Shown here one piece after another: positions 8,015-15,738 of a stretch of 64,000 bases of DNA. Position 1 is the stretch's first letter; every line of letters starts with the position of its first letter. A program made the translations under genes and the position numbers. Below the pieces are notes generated by a model that was given only the letters and a program-made list of their open reading frames with translations, had not been told where the DNA came from and ran no database searches. Origin of the DNA: an uncultured Bacteroidales bacterium (GTDB lineage: Bacteria > Bacteroidota > Bacteroidia > Bacteroidales > Bacteroidaceae); contig CADCBO010000010.1 of NCBI GenBank assembly GCA_902799685.1, positions 17,076 to 81,075 of the forward strand. Reading direction: 5' to 3'.

Positions 8015-9419
8015 TGTGGTGAATAGATAGTCCGTTTACAGTTATGGCGCTGATGGGGCGTGAAGGGCAAAGGTTCTCGCACGCTCCACAGCCTATGCAG
8101 CGGTCCTCAACAACCGAAGGGATCTGATTGCGTGATCCCTGCTGGCGAACCATACGGATGGCTCCCGACGGGCAGTGGTACGAGCAGTTTCCGCAACTGT
8201 CCTTACCCTGTGCGGGAAGACACAGATCAAGATTGACTTTTGCCACGCCAATGCGGATGGTCTGTTTCTGCTCTACGCTTACAGGTTTGATTGCGCCGGC
8301 CGGGCAAACCTGGCTGCAGGCGGTACATTCAGGACGGCAACAACCCTTCTCATACCCCATAACCGGCTGCATGAAGTGCTCCAGGTCCGATGAGGGACGC
8401 AGCACTCCATTCTTACAGGCGCTTACGCAAAGCTGGCATGCAGTGCAGTGGTCATAAAAGTTCTTGACGCTGCCGGCACCAAACGGAACCAGACGTTCAG
8501 TACGCTCAGGTGCTTTTTTGTCCAACACTTCGGCCAAGCCTCCATGCATGTGGTCCTGTGCATGGGCTGCTGCACCGGCAGCGACAACTGCACCGGTTAC
8601 AAGGAATGCGCGACGGCCCTCATCTACGGGTTCATCGGCCTTAACGGCACAAGATTTTTTGTTGCAAACCATCTTGAATTGTATTGCCCCCTCCTGACAG
8701 GTCTCTATGCAGTCAAAGCAATCTACGCAGCGACTGTAGTCTATCTTATGGTTCTTGGTGTCTATGCATCCGGCCTTACACTGGCGACCGCACTTGCCAC
8801 AGTTGATGCACTTGCTCTCATCAATCTGCGGACGGAACATTGAGAAACGGCTCAAGAAGCTGAGCAACGTACCCACAGGACAGATTGTGTTGCAATACTC
8901 ACGTCCCCACATCCATGCGCAAACGCAAATGATTATGAGTGTGAGCAGTCCGGTAAGCAGCAGAGGAAGTGTTACCGAACCCGATGCGGTTGCCACTATG
9001 GACTGAACCATACGGCCGTAAGCACTGTAAGGTGCAATCAGTGCAATGAGCATCTGATTGGCAGCCACCAATGAAATGATTGAGAGCACAAATACAATAT
9101 AACGAACCCACTTGTGCTCACCCACATATTTGAACTTGTGGGTTTTCTTCTTTTTGAAAAGTTTCTCTCCCTTGCGGCGTATCCAGATTACAAGGTCCTG
9201 GAATACGCCCATAGGACATATCACCGAGCAGTAGATACGGCCCAAAAGAAGCGTAAGCAGAACGATGCCTATGATCACGGCAAAGTTCAGGGCAAGCAGC
9301 GAAGGCAGGAACTGGAGTTTTGCCATCCAGCCCCAACAGTTATGCCCTATTCCTGTAAACAGCAGTGTTATTCCCACAAGGAACAGCACCGCAAGCATAA
9401 TTCTTGTTTTCTTCAACAT
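8007..9419 (-). CDS. NapH/MauN-type membrane polyferredoxin
   Basis: A 470-residue iron-sulfur membrane protein. About four transmembrane helices occupy residues 1-185; loops hold the paired YCSVICP (~64) and YCNTICP (~176) motifs seen in NapH, RdxA and CcoG relatives. A series of ferredoxin clusters follows: CINCGKCGRQC, CVDCFDCIETC, CTACQLCVSAC, CTACSQVCP, CGNCSYHCP and CIGCGACENLCP. A second RRAFLVTG stretch about residue 270 resembles an internal Tat or membrane-anchor segment, so the protein may be a fusion of a NapH-like and a NapG-like unit. It likely carries electrons from the membrane to a periplasmic acceptor. Its overlap with the Fe-S aldo/keto reductase gene suggests that protein as partner. 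Confidence 0.9.
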   Translation of the reverse strand: MLKKTRIMLAVLFLVGITLLFTGIGHNCWGWMAKLQFLPSLLALNFAVIIGIVLLTLLLGRIYCSVICPMGVFQDLVIWIRRKGEKLFKKKKTHKFKYVGEHKWVRYIVFVLSIISLVAANQMLIALIAPYSAYGRMVQSIVATASGSVTLPLLLTGLLTLIIICVCAWMWGREYCNTICPVGTLLSFLSRFSMFRPQIDESKCINCGKCGRQCKAGCIDTKNHKIDYSRCVDCFDCIETCQEGAIQFKMVCNKKSCAVKADEPVDEGRRAFLVTGAVVAAGAAAHAQDHMHGGLAEVLDKKAPERTERLVPFGAGSVKNFYDHCTACQLCVSACKNGVLRPSSDLEHFMQPVMGYEKGCCRPECTACSQVCPAGAIKPVSVEQKQTIRIGVAKVNLDLCLPAQGKDSCGNCSYHCPSGAIRMVRQQGSRNQIPSVVEDRCIGCGACENLCPSRPISAITVNGLSIHHNA

Positions 9420-9446
9420 AGCAGGTAGTTTGACTTCTTATTATGG

Positions 9447-10574
9447 TTACTTTGGAATGTTCAGAACCGCGTTGAAAGCAGGTTTGGGAGTACGGTCCCG
9501 GTTAAACAGCAACGGATAGTTGGTGCGGTTGGGAATGGGGTAACCGTTTTTCCATGACATGCCGTCATGCAGTCCCCATATTGTGACACGGTCTATCTTG
9601 TCACGACGGTCGTAGAATATCTGCATCAGTTCACGATAGCGGTTTGTGAGCTGATCCTGCACATCATCGGGCAAGCCGTTCTTGTAGGGATCCAGATAGG
9701 TCTCGAACTCCTCAAGCTGATAAAGCGGATCCTGGAGGGATTTGCCTATCACCTGCCCCTCCTTGGTGAGCGGCAGCACATCGACATCAAGTTCCGTTAT
9801 CATGACTTTCACGCCAAGTGCCGCGAATGTATCTATTGCGGCGGTTATATACTCGTTCTTGGGAAAATTCAGACCCCAGTGAGCCTGAATGCCAACACCG
9901 TCTATCTTTATCCCCTCTTTTTGGAGCATACGTATCATTCGGGCAATCCCGTCACGCTTGGATGGGCGCCATACATTGAAATCGTTGTAATAGAGTTCTG
10001 CATTGGGATCATACTGGTGGGCAAACTTGAATGCCAGGCGCACCACCTCATCGCCGTCACCGTTAAAGGCATTGGTCCAGAGAGTCTTGCGATATGATCC
10101 GTCATTGTCAATAATCTCGTTCACTACATCCCAGGCATTTATCTTGCCTGCAAAATGTCCTGCAACCTTCTCAATATAAGAGCGCATGGTCTCAACCATC
10201 TCATCGTGGCTCTTGGGCGTTCCGTCATCATGATTAAAGAAGAAATCAGGAGTCTGGTTATGCCAAACCAGCGTGTGTCCCAGAGCCCACAGGCCATTGT
10301 CACTGGCAAACTGGACATATCTGTCGGCAGCCTGGAAGTTCCATGTATCGGGTCTGGGATGCAGCACCTCGGCTTTCATGTCGTTCTCGGGCGATATGGC
10401 ATTGAACTGCTGCAGGATAATCTGGGCCGAACGGCTGTCGCGTCCGCTCACTATCTGCGAATTGACTGCACACCCAATCTTGAACGCATCGGCATATGCG
10501 TCCTTTAGCGTTTTCTGTGCAAATGCGGGGTGCAAAACAAGCACCGCCGCCATAATGGTTATGACTTTCTTCAT
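9447..10574 (-). CDS. Endo-1,4-beta-xylanase, GH10
   Basis: Secreted xylanase of 375 residues that cleaves the beta-1,4-xylan backbone with retention. The signal peptide ends about residue 19 (HPAFAQ). The catalytic acid/base is E153 in WDVVNE and the nucleophile is E261 in ITELDVD; the substrate-binding HTLVWH motif (~100-105) is also present. It is a single GH10 module with no carbohydrate-binding domain. ATG at 10574 is used rather than TTG at 10583. It lies 24 bases after the DUF4380-like gene and 27 bases before the polyferredoxin gene, all on the minus strand, so it is probably in one transcript with them. Other xylan-related genes (two GH43, esterases) are scattered through the window rather than forming a classic PUL; no SusC/SusD pair was seen. 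Confidence 0.96.
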   Translation of the reverse strand: MKKVITIMAAVLVLHPAFAQKTLKDAYADAFKIGCAVNSQIVSGRDSRSAQIILQQFNAISPENDMKAEVLHPRPDTWNFQAADRYVQFASDNGLWALGHTLVWHNQTPDFFFNHDDGTPKSHDEMVETMRSYIEKVAGHFAGKINAWDVVNEIIDNDGSYRKTLWTNAFNGDGDEVVRLAFKFAHQYDPNAELYYNDFNVWRPSKRDGIARMIRMLQKEGIKIDGVGIQAHWGLNFPKNEYITAAIDTFAALGVKVMITELDVDVLPLTKEGQVIGKSLQDPLYQLEEFETYLDPYKNGLPDDVQDQLTNRYRELMQIFYDRRDKIDRVTIWGLHDGMSWKNGYPIPNRTNYPLLFNRDRTPKPAFNAVLNIPK

Positions 10575-10598
10575 GCTTGACAATGGTTAGTTTCTGTT

Positions 10599-11489
10599 TT
10601 ACTTGATGGTACTGCGCACCAGGTCAAGTAGCTTCTTTGAAGGCTCAGCCTTATCCTTAAGCGGAATCAGATACCAGTCAACCACCCATGTAAGGCTTCC
10701 TCCCGGAGCAAGTGTCTTGTATTCACCCTGGCTCTCCAGTTCTATGTAGGTCTTGCCCTGGTTTACATATACCTGAATCTCGGCCTCATCGGGAGCGGGT
10801 TGTGACGGTTTAAGGTCATCAAACTTCTTTATCATGAGCAGGCCGTTTGCCGCGTATGCCAGCCAGCCCTTGCCGTCGGCATTGATCTTGCGGTTCTGGG
10901 CACCGGTCTCAAAGTTGTACCATGATGCACCTGCCTCACCCTTGAACGGGATAAGGTTTGCAGGGGTTATGCCCTCAACCGGAGCGTCAAAGAATATCAG
11001 GCCCTCCTCATCGGCCACCACGCGTGAAATCTCCCACGGGGCCACCTTTCGGGATTCCTCACCCTTGTTCGTGATAGTATATGAAACACGGATGAACTTG
11101 CCCTTGGAGTCGGGAGCATACTGCTTGCTTATCTGGAACGGCAGTTTGCGGGCCACCTGGCTGGTAAGAACAAGTGCGGAGGAGGTTTGTGACTCAACAG
11201 TATAGGCGCCTCGGTCAAACTCCGTTACGGGAGGCCAGTTCCACTCTTTCTGAGGGCTGGTCCAAAATGTACTTCCATATTGGTTCTGCATACGCAACTG
11301 GGAGAGCATCTCCTTGTCATCATACTTGTATGACATGATCTTGCCACCCTCCTTGGCGCTCACAGTCATAGTCACGTTACCGGCCTTTACCTGAAAGCCG
11401 TCATCTGCAGATCCGCTCACTGTCTGGGCGTTTACTGCACCTGATACTACCACAGCCATTACAGCTGCTATAATTCTGTCAGTTTTCAT
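10599..11489 (-). CDS. Secreted DUF4380-like protein (aldose-epimerase-like beta-sandwich)
   Basis: A 296-residue protein with a signal peptide ending at VNAQ (~21). The sequence (VTMTVSAKEGGKIMSYKYDDKEML at the start, APWEISR in the middle, DWYLIPL near the end) resembles the DUF4380 family, a galactose-mutarotase-like beta-sandwich associated with polysaccharide use. Its place directly upstream of the GH10 xylanase supports a carbohydrate role such as binding or epimerising released sugars, but no catalytic residues can be assigned. A minus-strand TACTTTTG at 11513-11520 is the likely promoter for the four-gene run down to 6668. Confidence 0.75.
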   Translation of the reverse strand: MKTDRIIAAVMAVVVSGAVNAQTVSGSADDGFQVKAGNVTMTVSAKEGGKIMSYKYDDKEMLSQLRMQNQYGSTFWTSPQKEWNWPPVTEFDRGAYTVESQTSSALVLTSQVARKLPFQISKQYAPDSKGKFIRVSYTITNKGEESRKVAPWEISRVVADEEGLIFFDAPVEGITPANLIPFKGEAGASWYNFETGAQNRKINADGKGWLAYAANGLLMIKKFDDLKPSQPAPDEAEIQVYVNQGKTYIELESQGEYKTLAPGGSLTWVVDWYLIPLKDKAEPSKKLLDLVRSTIK

Positions 11490-11512
11490 TCCTGCATTTT
11501 TTTGGGTTATGG

Positions 11513-11520
11513 CAAAAGTA
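11513..11520 (-). promoter_or_regulatory. -7 element for the DUF4380-xylanase run
   Basis: TACTTTTG on the minus strand, 23 bases upstream of ATG 11489. It faces the divergent promoter of the Y-family polymerase at 11553-11560. Confidence 0.6.
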
Positions 11521-11552
11521 GCAAAATAGTCAGAAAAGACCGAAAATAAATG

Positions 11553-11560
11553 TATTTTTG
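11553..11560 (+). promoter_or_regulatory. -7 element of the Y-family polymerase, nearly touching the start codon
   Basis: TATTTTTG ends four bases before the ATG at 11565, so the transcript should be leaderless or have only a few untranslated bases. This is why 11565 is chosen over the in-frame ATG at 11550, which lies upstream of the promoter element. Confidence 0.6.
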
Positions 11561-11564
11561 TGGT

Positions 11565-13034
11565 ATGGAGAACAGGGGCAGGATATACGCGGCAATTGAC
11601 CTTAAATCCTTCTATGCATCAGTTGAATGCATGGACAGGAGGCTTGATCCGCTCACCACAAATCTTGTGGTGGCCGATGCCTCTCGTACCGACAAGACCA
11701 TCTGTCTGGCCGTCTCCCCGTCATTGAAGTCTTACGGCATAGGCGGGCGTGCACGACTTTTTGAGGTGGTGCAGCGGGTACGTCAGATAAACCAGGCGCG
11801 CAGGCTTGAAGCGCCAGGACGCAAGCTGGGCGATCCTTCCAACGACAACCTTAAAGTACAGTCTGACCCGTCGGTTGCACTGGGCTACACAACCGCCCCA
11901 CCCCAGATGGCACACTACATGGAGGTTAGCAGCAAAATATACTCCATCTATCTTCAATATGTTGCACCCGAGGACATTCACGTCTATTCCATAGATGAGG
12001 TGTTCATAGACCTGACCGATTATCTCAAGATGCGCTCCTGTACCGCCCACGAACTTACCAGACTTATGATAAGTGATGTGCTGTCAAAAACCGGCATAAC
12101 GGCAACGGCAGGCATTGGCACCAATCTCTATCTGGCCAAGGTTGCGATGGATATTGTAGCCAAGCATGTTGAACCCGATAATGACGGGGTGCGTATAGCG
12201 GAACTGGACGAGATGGGCTATAGGCAGCAGTTGTGGGATCATCGCCCGCTTACCGATTTCTGGCGTGTGGGACGCGGCATTGCCGCAAAACTGGAGAGTT
12301 ACGGAATGCGCACCATGGGCGATGTGGCGCTATACTCCACCCATCCGCAGTGGGAGGATGAACTGTACCGCATGTTCGGAGTCAACGCGGAACTGCTCAT
12401 AGACCATGCCTGGGGCTGGGAGCCCTGCACAATGGCAGAGATAAAGGCGTACAAGCCACTGGTAAACAGCATCAGTTCCGGACAGGTGCTTTCCGAGCCG
12501 TACGATTTCAAGAAAGGACGCCTTATAGCCAAGGAGATGACCGATGCTCTTGTGTTCGACCTGGTAAGCAAGCGTCTTGTCACGGACCGCATAACACTCA
12601 CCGTAAACTATGATTCAGAGAACCTTAAGCGGCCGGACCTGAAATATGACGGTCCGGTTGTAACCGATTATTATGGACGTAAGGTGCCCAAACCGGCTCA
12701 CGGCACAGCCAGCCTGAACGGACACACGTCATCATCGGAATATATCATTAAGGCGGTGACAAAACTGTATAACCGTATTGTCAACCCCAATATGACTGTG
12801 CGACGTTTCAATGTGACCGCCCAGAATGTGATAAACGAGAGTGATGCCGAACCTCGCCAGCTGGACTTGTTCGGCGACAACGCTCCTGCCGACGGACGCG
12901 AACGCCGCCGTCAGGAAGCCGTACTGGCCATCCGCAACAAATATGGCAAGAACTCCATACTGCGGGGCATGAACTTTGAAGAAGGATCAACCGCACGGGA
13001 ACGTAACAAACAGGTAGGAGGACATAAGGCGTAA
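11565..13034 (+). CDS. Y-family translesion DNA polymerase (UmuC/DinB-like)
   Basis: A 489-residue DNA repair polymerase. Catalytic acidic residues are visible: D12 in AAIDLKSFYASVE and D144-E145 in YSIDEVFIDLT; the little-finger region is C-terminal. The type, with a PSLKSYGIGGRARLFEV segment and a small gene immediately downstream, matches the UV-repair/UvrX-like group of Firmicutes and Bacteroidetes rather than classical E. coli UmuC, and no UmuD is nearby. It would copy past lesions at low fidelity. The stop codon overlaps the ATG of the next small gene by one base (TAATG), a strong sign of coupled translation. No LexA box was recognised. Confidence 0.93.
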   Translation: MENRGRIYAAIDLKSFYASVECMDRRLDPLTTNLVVADASRTDKTICLAVSPSLKSYGIGGRARLFEVVQRVRQINQARRLEAPGRKLGDPSNDNLKVQSDPSVALGYTTAPPQMAHYMEVSSKIYSIYLQYVAPEDIHVYSIDEVFIDLTDYLKMRSCTAHELTRLMISDVLSKTGITATAGIGTNLYLAKVAMDIVAKHVEPDNDGVRIAELDEMGYRQQLWDHRPLTDFWRVGRGIAAKLESYGMRTMGDVALYSTHPQWEDELYRMFGVNAELLIDHAWGWEPCTMAEIKAYKPLVNSISSGQVLSEPYDFKKGRLIAKEMTDALVFDLVSKRLVTDRITLTVNYDSENLKRPDLKYDGPVVTDYYGRKVPKPAHGTASLNGHTSSSEYIIKAVTKLYNRIVNPNMTVRRFNVTAQNVINESDAEPRQLDLFGDNAPADGRERRRQEAVLAIRNKYGKNSILRGMNFEEGSTARERNKQVGGHKA

Positions 13035-13222
13035 TGGATAAGAGATACTTGAAGATAATTGAGCTGCCGCACCACACATCGGCCACGCACAAACCTATGC
13101 CGCTCTACAACCGGGCGGCACAGTTCTCGCCGTTTGCGGCACTTACAGGATTCGAGGATGTCATTTCCGAGACAGCAGAACAACAAATCCAAGCCTTTGA
13201 TCAACCTGATTATCAGGAATAG
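13034..13222 (+). CDS. Small protein coupled to the Y-family polymerase (YolD-like context)
   Basis: A 62-residue protein whose ATG shares a base with the polymerase stop codon. The central motif MPLYNRAAQFSPFAALTGFED is a conserved signature of short proteins found beside Y-family polymerases in Firmicutes and Bacteroidetes, so it is a real gene. Its role is not established; a polymerase accessory or regulatory subunit is the obvious guess from the context. No membrane segment or signal peptide is present. Confidence 0.8.
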   Translation: MDKRYLKIIELPHHTSATHKPMPLYNRAAQFSPFAALTGFEDVISETAEQQIQAFDQPDYQE

Positions 13223-13226
13223 GCAT

Positions 13227-13234
13227 TACTTTTG
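13227..13234 (+). promoter_or_regulatory. -7 element of the omega-amidase gene
   Basis: TACTTTTG starts 5 bases after the stop of the small polymerase partner and lies 18 bases ahead of the ATG at 13253, giving the amidase-Nudix pair its own promoter. Confidence 0.55.
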
Positions 13235-13252
13235 CAGCCAAATTGAACAGAA

Positions 13253-13996
13253 ATGAAAATTGCTATAGTACAGAATGCCCCTGAAAAAGGTGACTGGATG
13301 CAGAACATTGCTGATGCGGACAACCTGATAGGCGGCGGATGCGGAGCAGACATATATGTTTTGCCCGAGATGTTCGCAACCGGACAGTACATTGACCCGT
13401 CAGAAGTAGTACAGACTATGGACGGCCCGATAGTTGAGTGGCTGCGGGACAAGGCTTCGGAACTGAACGCCGCCGTTTGCGGCACACTACCCATAATTGA
13501 AAATGGTCTTGTATTTAACCGTTTCTGCTTTGCCATGCCTGACGGCAGTCTGGCTTATTATGACAAGCACCATCTGTTTACATATTCCGGTGAGGCTGAA
13601 CATTTTACAGCCGGCAGAGAACGTGTTGTAATCAGTTTCAGGGGGCTAAGAATCCTGCTGCTTATATGCTATGACCTGAGATTCCCTACATTCAGCCGCA
13701 ACCTTGATGACTACGATGCCGTGTTCTATCCCGCCAACTGGCCGGACAAACGCATCCTGGCCTGGGACACACTGTTGCGTGCCCGTGCCATAGAGAACCA
13801 GTGCTTTGCCATAGGCGTGAACCGAAGCGGATGTGACGAGTTGGGGTTCTATCCAGGCCACAGCGCCATTATCAGCCCATACGGAGATACTCTTGTACAG
13901 ACTGATGAAAAGCCGCAGATGACATGTGCAGAACTGGATATGGAGCAACTGGCCCGTTTCCGCGCCAAGTTCCCTGTACTTCAAGACGCAGACTGA
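13253..13996 (+). CDS. Nitrilase-superfamily amidohydrolase (omega-amidase, YafV type)
   Basis: A 247-residue cytosolic carbon-nitrogen hydrolase. The Glu-Lys-Cys triad is present: E39 (LPEMFATG), K105 (KHHLF) and C139 (LICYDLRFP). The MFATG and KHHLF signatures are typical of omega-amidases, which hydrolyse alpha-ketoglutaramate or alpha-ketosuccinamate in methionine salvage and metabolite repair. The Nudix gene starts one base after the stop, so the two are co-transcribed; both fit a house-cleaning theme. The exact substrate is inferred from the family. Confidence 0.9.
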   Translation: MKIAIVQNAPEKGDWMQNIADADNLIGGGCGADIYVLPEMFATGQYIDPSEVVQTMDGPIVEWLRDKASELNAAVCGTLPIIENGLVFNRFCFAMPDGSLAYYDKHHLFTYSGEAEHFTAGRERVVISFRGLRILLLICYDLRFPTFSRNLDDYDAVFYPANWPDKRILAWDTLLRARAIENQCFAIGVNRSGCDELGFYPGHSAIISPYGDTLVQTDEKPQMTCAELDMEQLARFRAKFPVLQDAD

Positions 13997-13997
13997 T

Positions 13998-14501
13998 ATG
14001 AACAGCGACAACAATAACGAACTGTTCCCTATAGTGGATGAGCATGGAAACGTACTGGGCAAAATTCTGCGCGGCCAGGCCCATGACGGACGCAAAGTGC
14101 TCCACCCCGTGGTTCATCTGCATCTGTTCAATTCAAAGGGCGAGCTCTACCTGCAGCGTCGCCCCGACTGGAAACCCATCCAGCCCGGCAAGTGGGACAC
14201 AGCAGTGGGAGGTCACATAAGCTATGGTGAGACCATTGAGCAGGCATTCAGACGTGAGGTAATGGAGGAACTTGGAATAAGCGTATCCAATCCCATCCCG
14301 CTTGGTCAATATGTCTTTGAAAGCAAGGTGGAAAAGGAACTGGTCTATGCTTTCAAGGCTGTCTATGAAGGACCGGTAAACCCCAGCGCCGATGAACTGG
14401 ACGGAGGCCGCTTCTGGACCATGCAGGAAATAAAGGATGCCCTGGGAAAGAGCATCCTTACACCAAATTTTGAATCAGAGTTCCGCCGCTTCTTTATTTG
14501 A
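13998..14501 (+). CDS. Nudix hydrolase
   Basis: A 167-residue Nudix protein. The box GX5EX7REUXEEXGU is complete, from G72 (GGHISYGE) through R86-E87 to E90, E91 and G93, so Mg-dependent diphosphate hydrolysis is expected. The N-terminal IVDEHGNVLGKILRGQAHD stretch resembles the IPP-isomerase-like/YfcD subgroup, whose substrates are poorly defined. Start at 13998, one base after the amidase stop. The 3' end overlaps the convergent propeller gene by 8 bases. Confidence 0.92.
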   Translation: MNSDNNNELFPIVDEHGNVLGKILRGQAHDGRKVLHPVVHLHLFNSKGELYLQRRPDWKPIQPGKWDTAVGGHISYGETIEQAFRREVMEELGISVSNPIPLGQYVFESKVEKELVYAFKAVYEGPVNPSADELDGGRFWTMQEIKDALGKSILTPNFESEFRRFFI

Positions 14502-15702
14502 AACGGAACTCTATCAGTACAGGGTTATCGTCGTTCTGTTTCTTAAGTTCATCTATGATTTGCCTGGCCAATGGTGACATCTCAACATCGGGATCTATGG
14601 CAAGTTCACCCAGATTCTCTATGATTGCCACATTGCGGTTGTCATGACAGCCGGTGGGGTCTATATCCTTAGCCAATCCCGGTATGCGCAAATGCCTGTA
14701 TGCTTTTGTACCTGAATCATTATGGACCCAATACAGGAAATTGACCTCTCCGCCCAGCAGGCCCTTGGGATAATAATGCAACCTGAAACTGATTGTACCT
14801 TTATCAACTATGATGTTATAGGTGTTCTCAATATATGGACCGTTAATCAGCAATTCCACATACTCATTGGAGAACTCCTCATAATCAAAATCCTGGAACG
14901 CCTGCTCGTCCTTATATTTGGACAGGGTCTTGCTGTCATAAGATTCCAGCCTGTAGCGATAGACATCGGTAGTTGAGTCATTATTGAAAGTGACAATCCT
15001 GTTCACATAACCCGGCAGGCAGAACGACATGTTCTTAGGGTTGATATAGAACACCTGGGGATAGCCATAAATGGTTCTGTGAAAATAGCTATGCTCATTG
15101 AGTACTGTACTATTGTTGCTCAGATCCCACTCGCCTCTGTCTGCAAGAATCACGGATTCGGTAGCATTGTAACCGCTTGTAGCATTCCTTTTTCTGGACT
15201 CATCAATTTTAAATCCGTAATACAGCATCTTGTCACCCACATTCAGAAGGTTCTGGATATCGAAAGTAACAAACTGTTTACGTATGAAATCCATTGTCTT
15301 GGCATCATAGACACAGATAAGGGAATCATTGCCTATGTAGATGAGATTCTCCTTTTCATCATACGTAAAGTCGCTCAGGTAAATGTATTCACCTGGACCG
15401 CGACCCAATTTATTGAGTACAGCATATAGCCTGTAATTGTCAAAACAGAGCAGTTTCTTGTCATCATTAGAACGGGCAAACGCCTTGTCGCCCCAGAACT
15501 TTATACCACCGATGCCGTCCATCGGAGCATCGGACTTAAGCGGATAGACCTTGAAATCGCACGCAATCTCGGTCAGGTCACCCTCATCAAGGATATCGCT
15601 GTCACTCAACACATCAACATCAAGCGGTGATGATGACGGACCGGAACATCCTACCACTGCCAATAACGGCAGCGCAAGCAAAGAAAAAAAATGTATTCTC
15701 AT
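14494..15702 (-). CDS. 6-bladed beta-propeller lipoprotein
   Basis: A 402-residue lipoprotein with a signal peptide and lipobox (LAVVGCS, Cys ~19). The blade pattern and the NKLGRGPGEYIYLSDF tract match the propeller lipoproteins at 3160 and 24268, and the C-terminus ends in the shared NPVLIEFRFK. Its own promoter is TACTTTTG at 15729-15736. Function unknown; the family is widespread in Bacteroidales and probably displayed on the periplasmic side of a membrane. Confidence 0.85.
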   Translation of the reverse strand: MRIHFFSLLALPLLAVVGCSGPSSSPLDVDVLSDSDILDEGDLTEIACDFKVYPLKSDAPMDGIGGIKFWGDKAFARSNDDKKLLCFDNYRLYAVLNKLGRGPGEYIYLSDFTYDEKENLIYIGNDSLICVYDAKTMDFIRKQFVTFDIQNLLNVGDKMLYYGFKIDESRKRNATSGYNATESVILADRGEWDLSNNSTVLNEHSYFHRTIYGYPQVFYINPKNMSFCLPGYVNRIVTFNNDSTTDVYRYRLESYDSKTLSKYKDEQAFQDFDYEEFSNEYVELLINGPYIENTYNIIVDKGTISFRLHYYPKGLLGGEVNFLYWVHNDSGTKAYRHLRIPGLAKDIDPTGCHDNRNVAIIENLGELAIDPDVEMSPLARQIIDELKKQNDDNPVLIEFRFK

Positions 15703-15728
15703 ATTGAAAAAGTTAATTGGTTAATAGG

Positions 15729-15736
15729 CAAAAGTA
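15729..15736 (-). promoter_or_regulatory. -7 element of the propeller lipoprotein
   Basis: TACTTTTG on the minus strand, 26 bases before ATG 15702, just downstream of the carboxylesterase stop. Confidence 0.5.
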
Positions 15737-15738
15737 AG

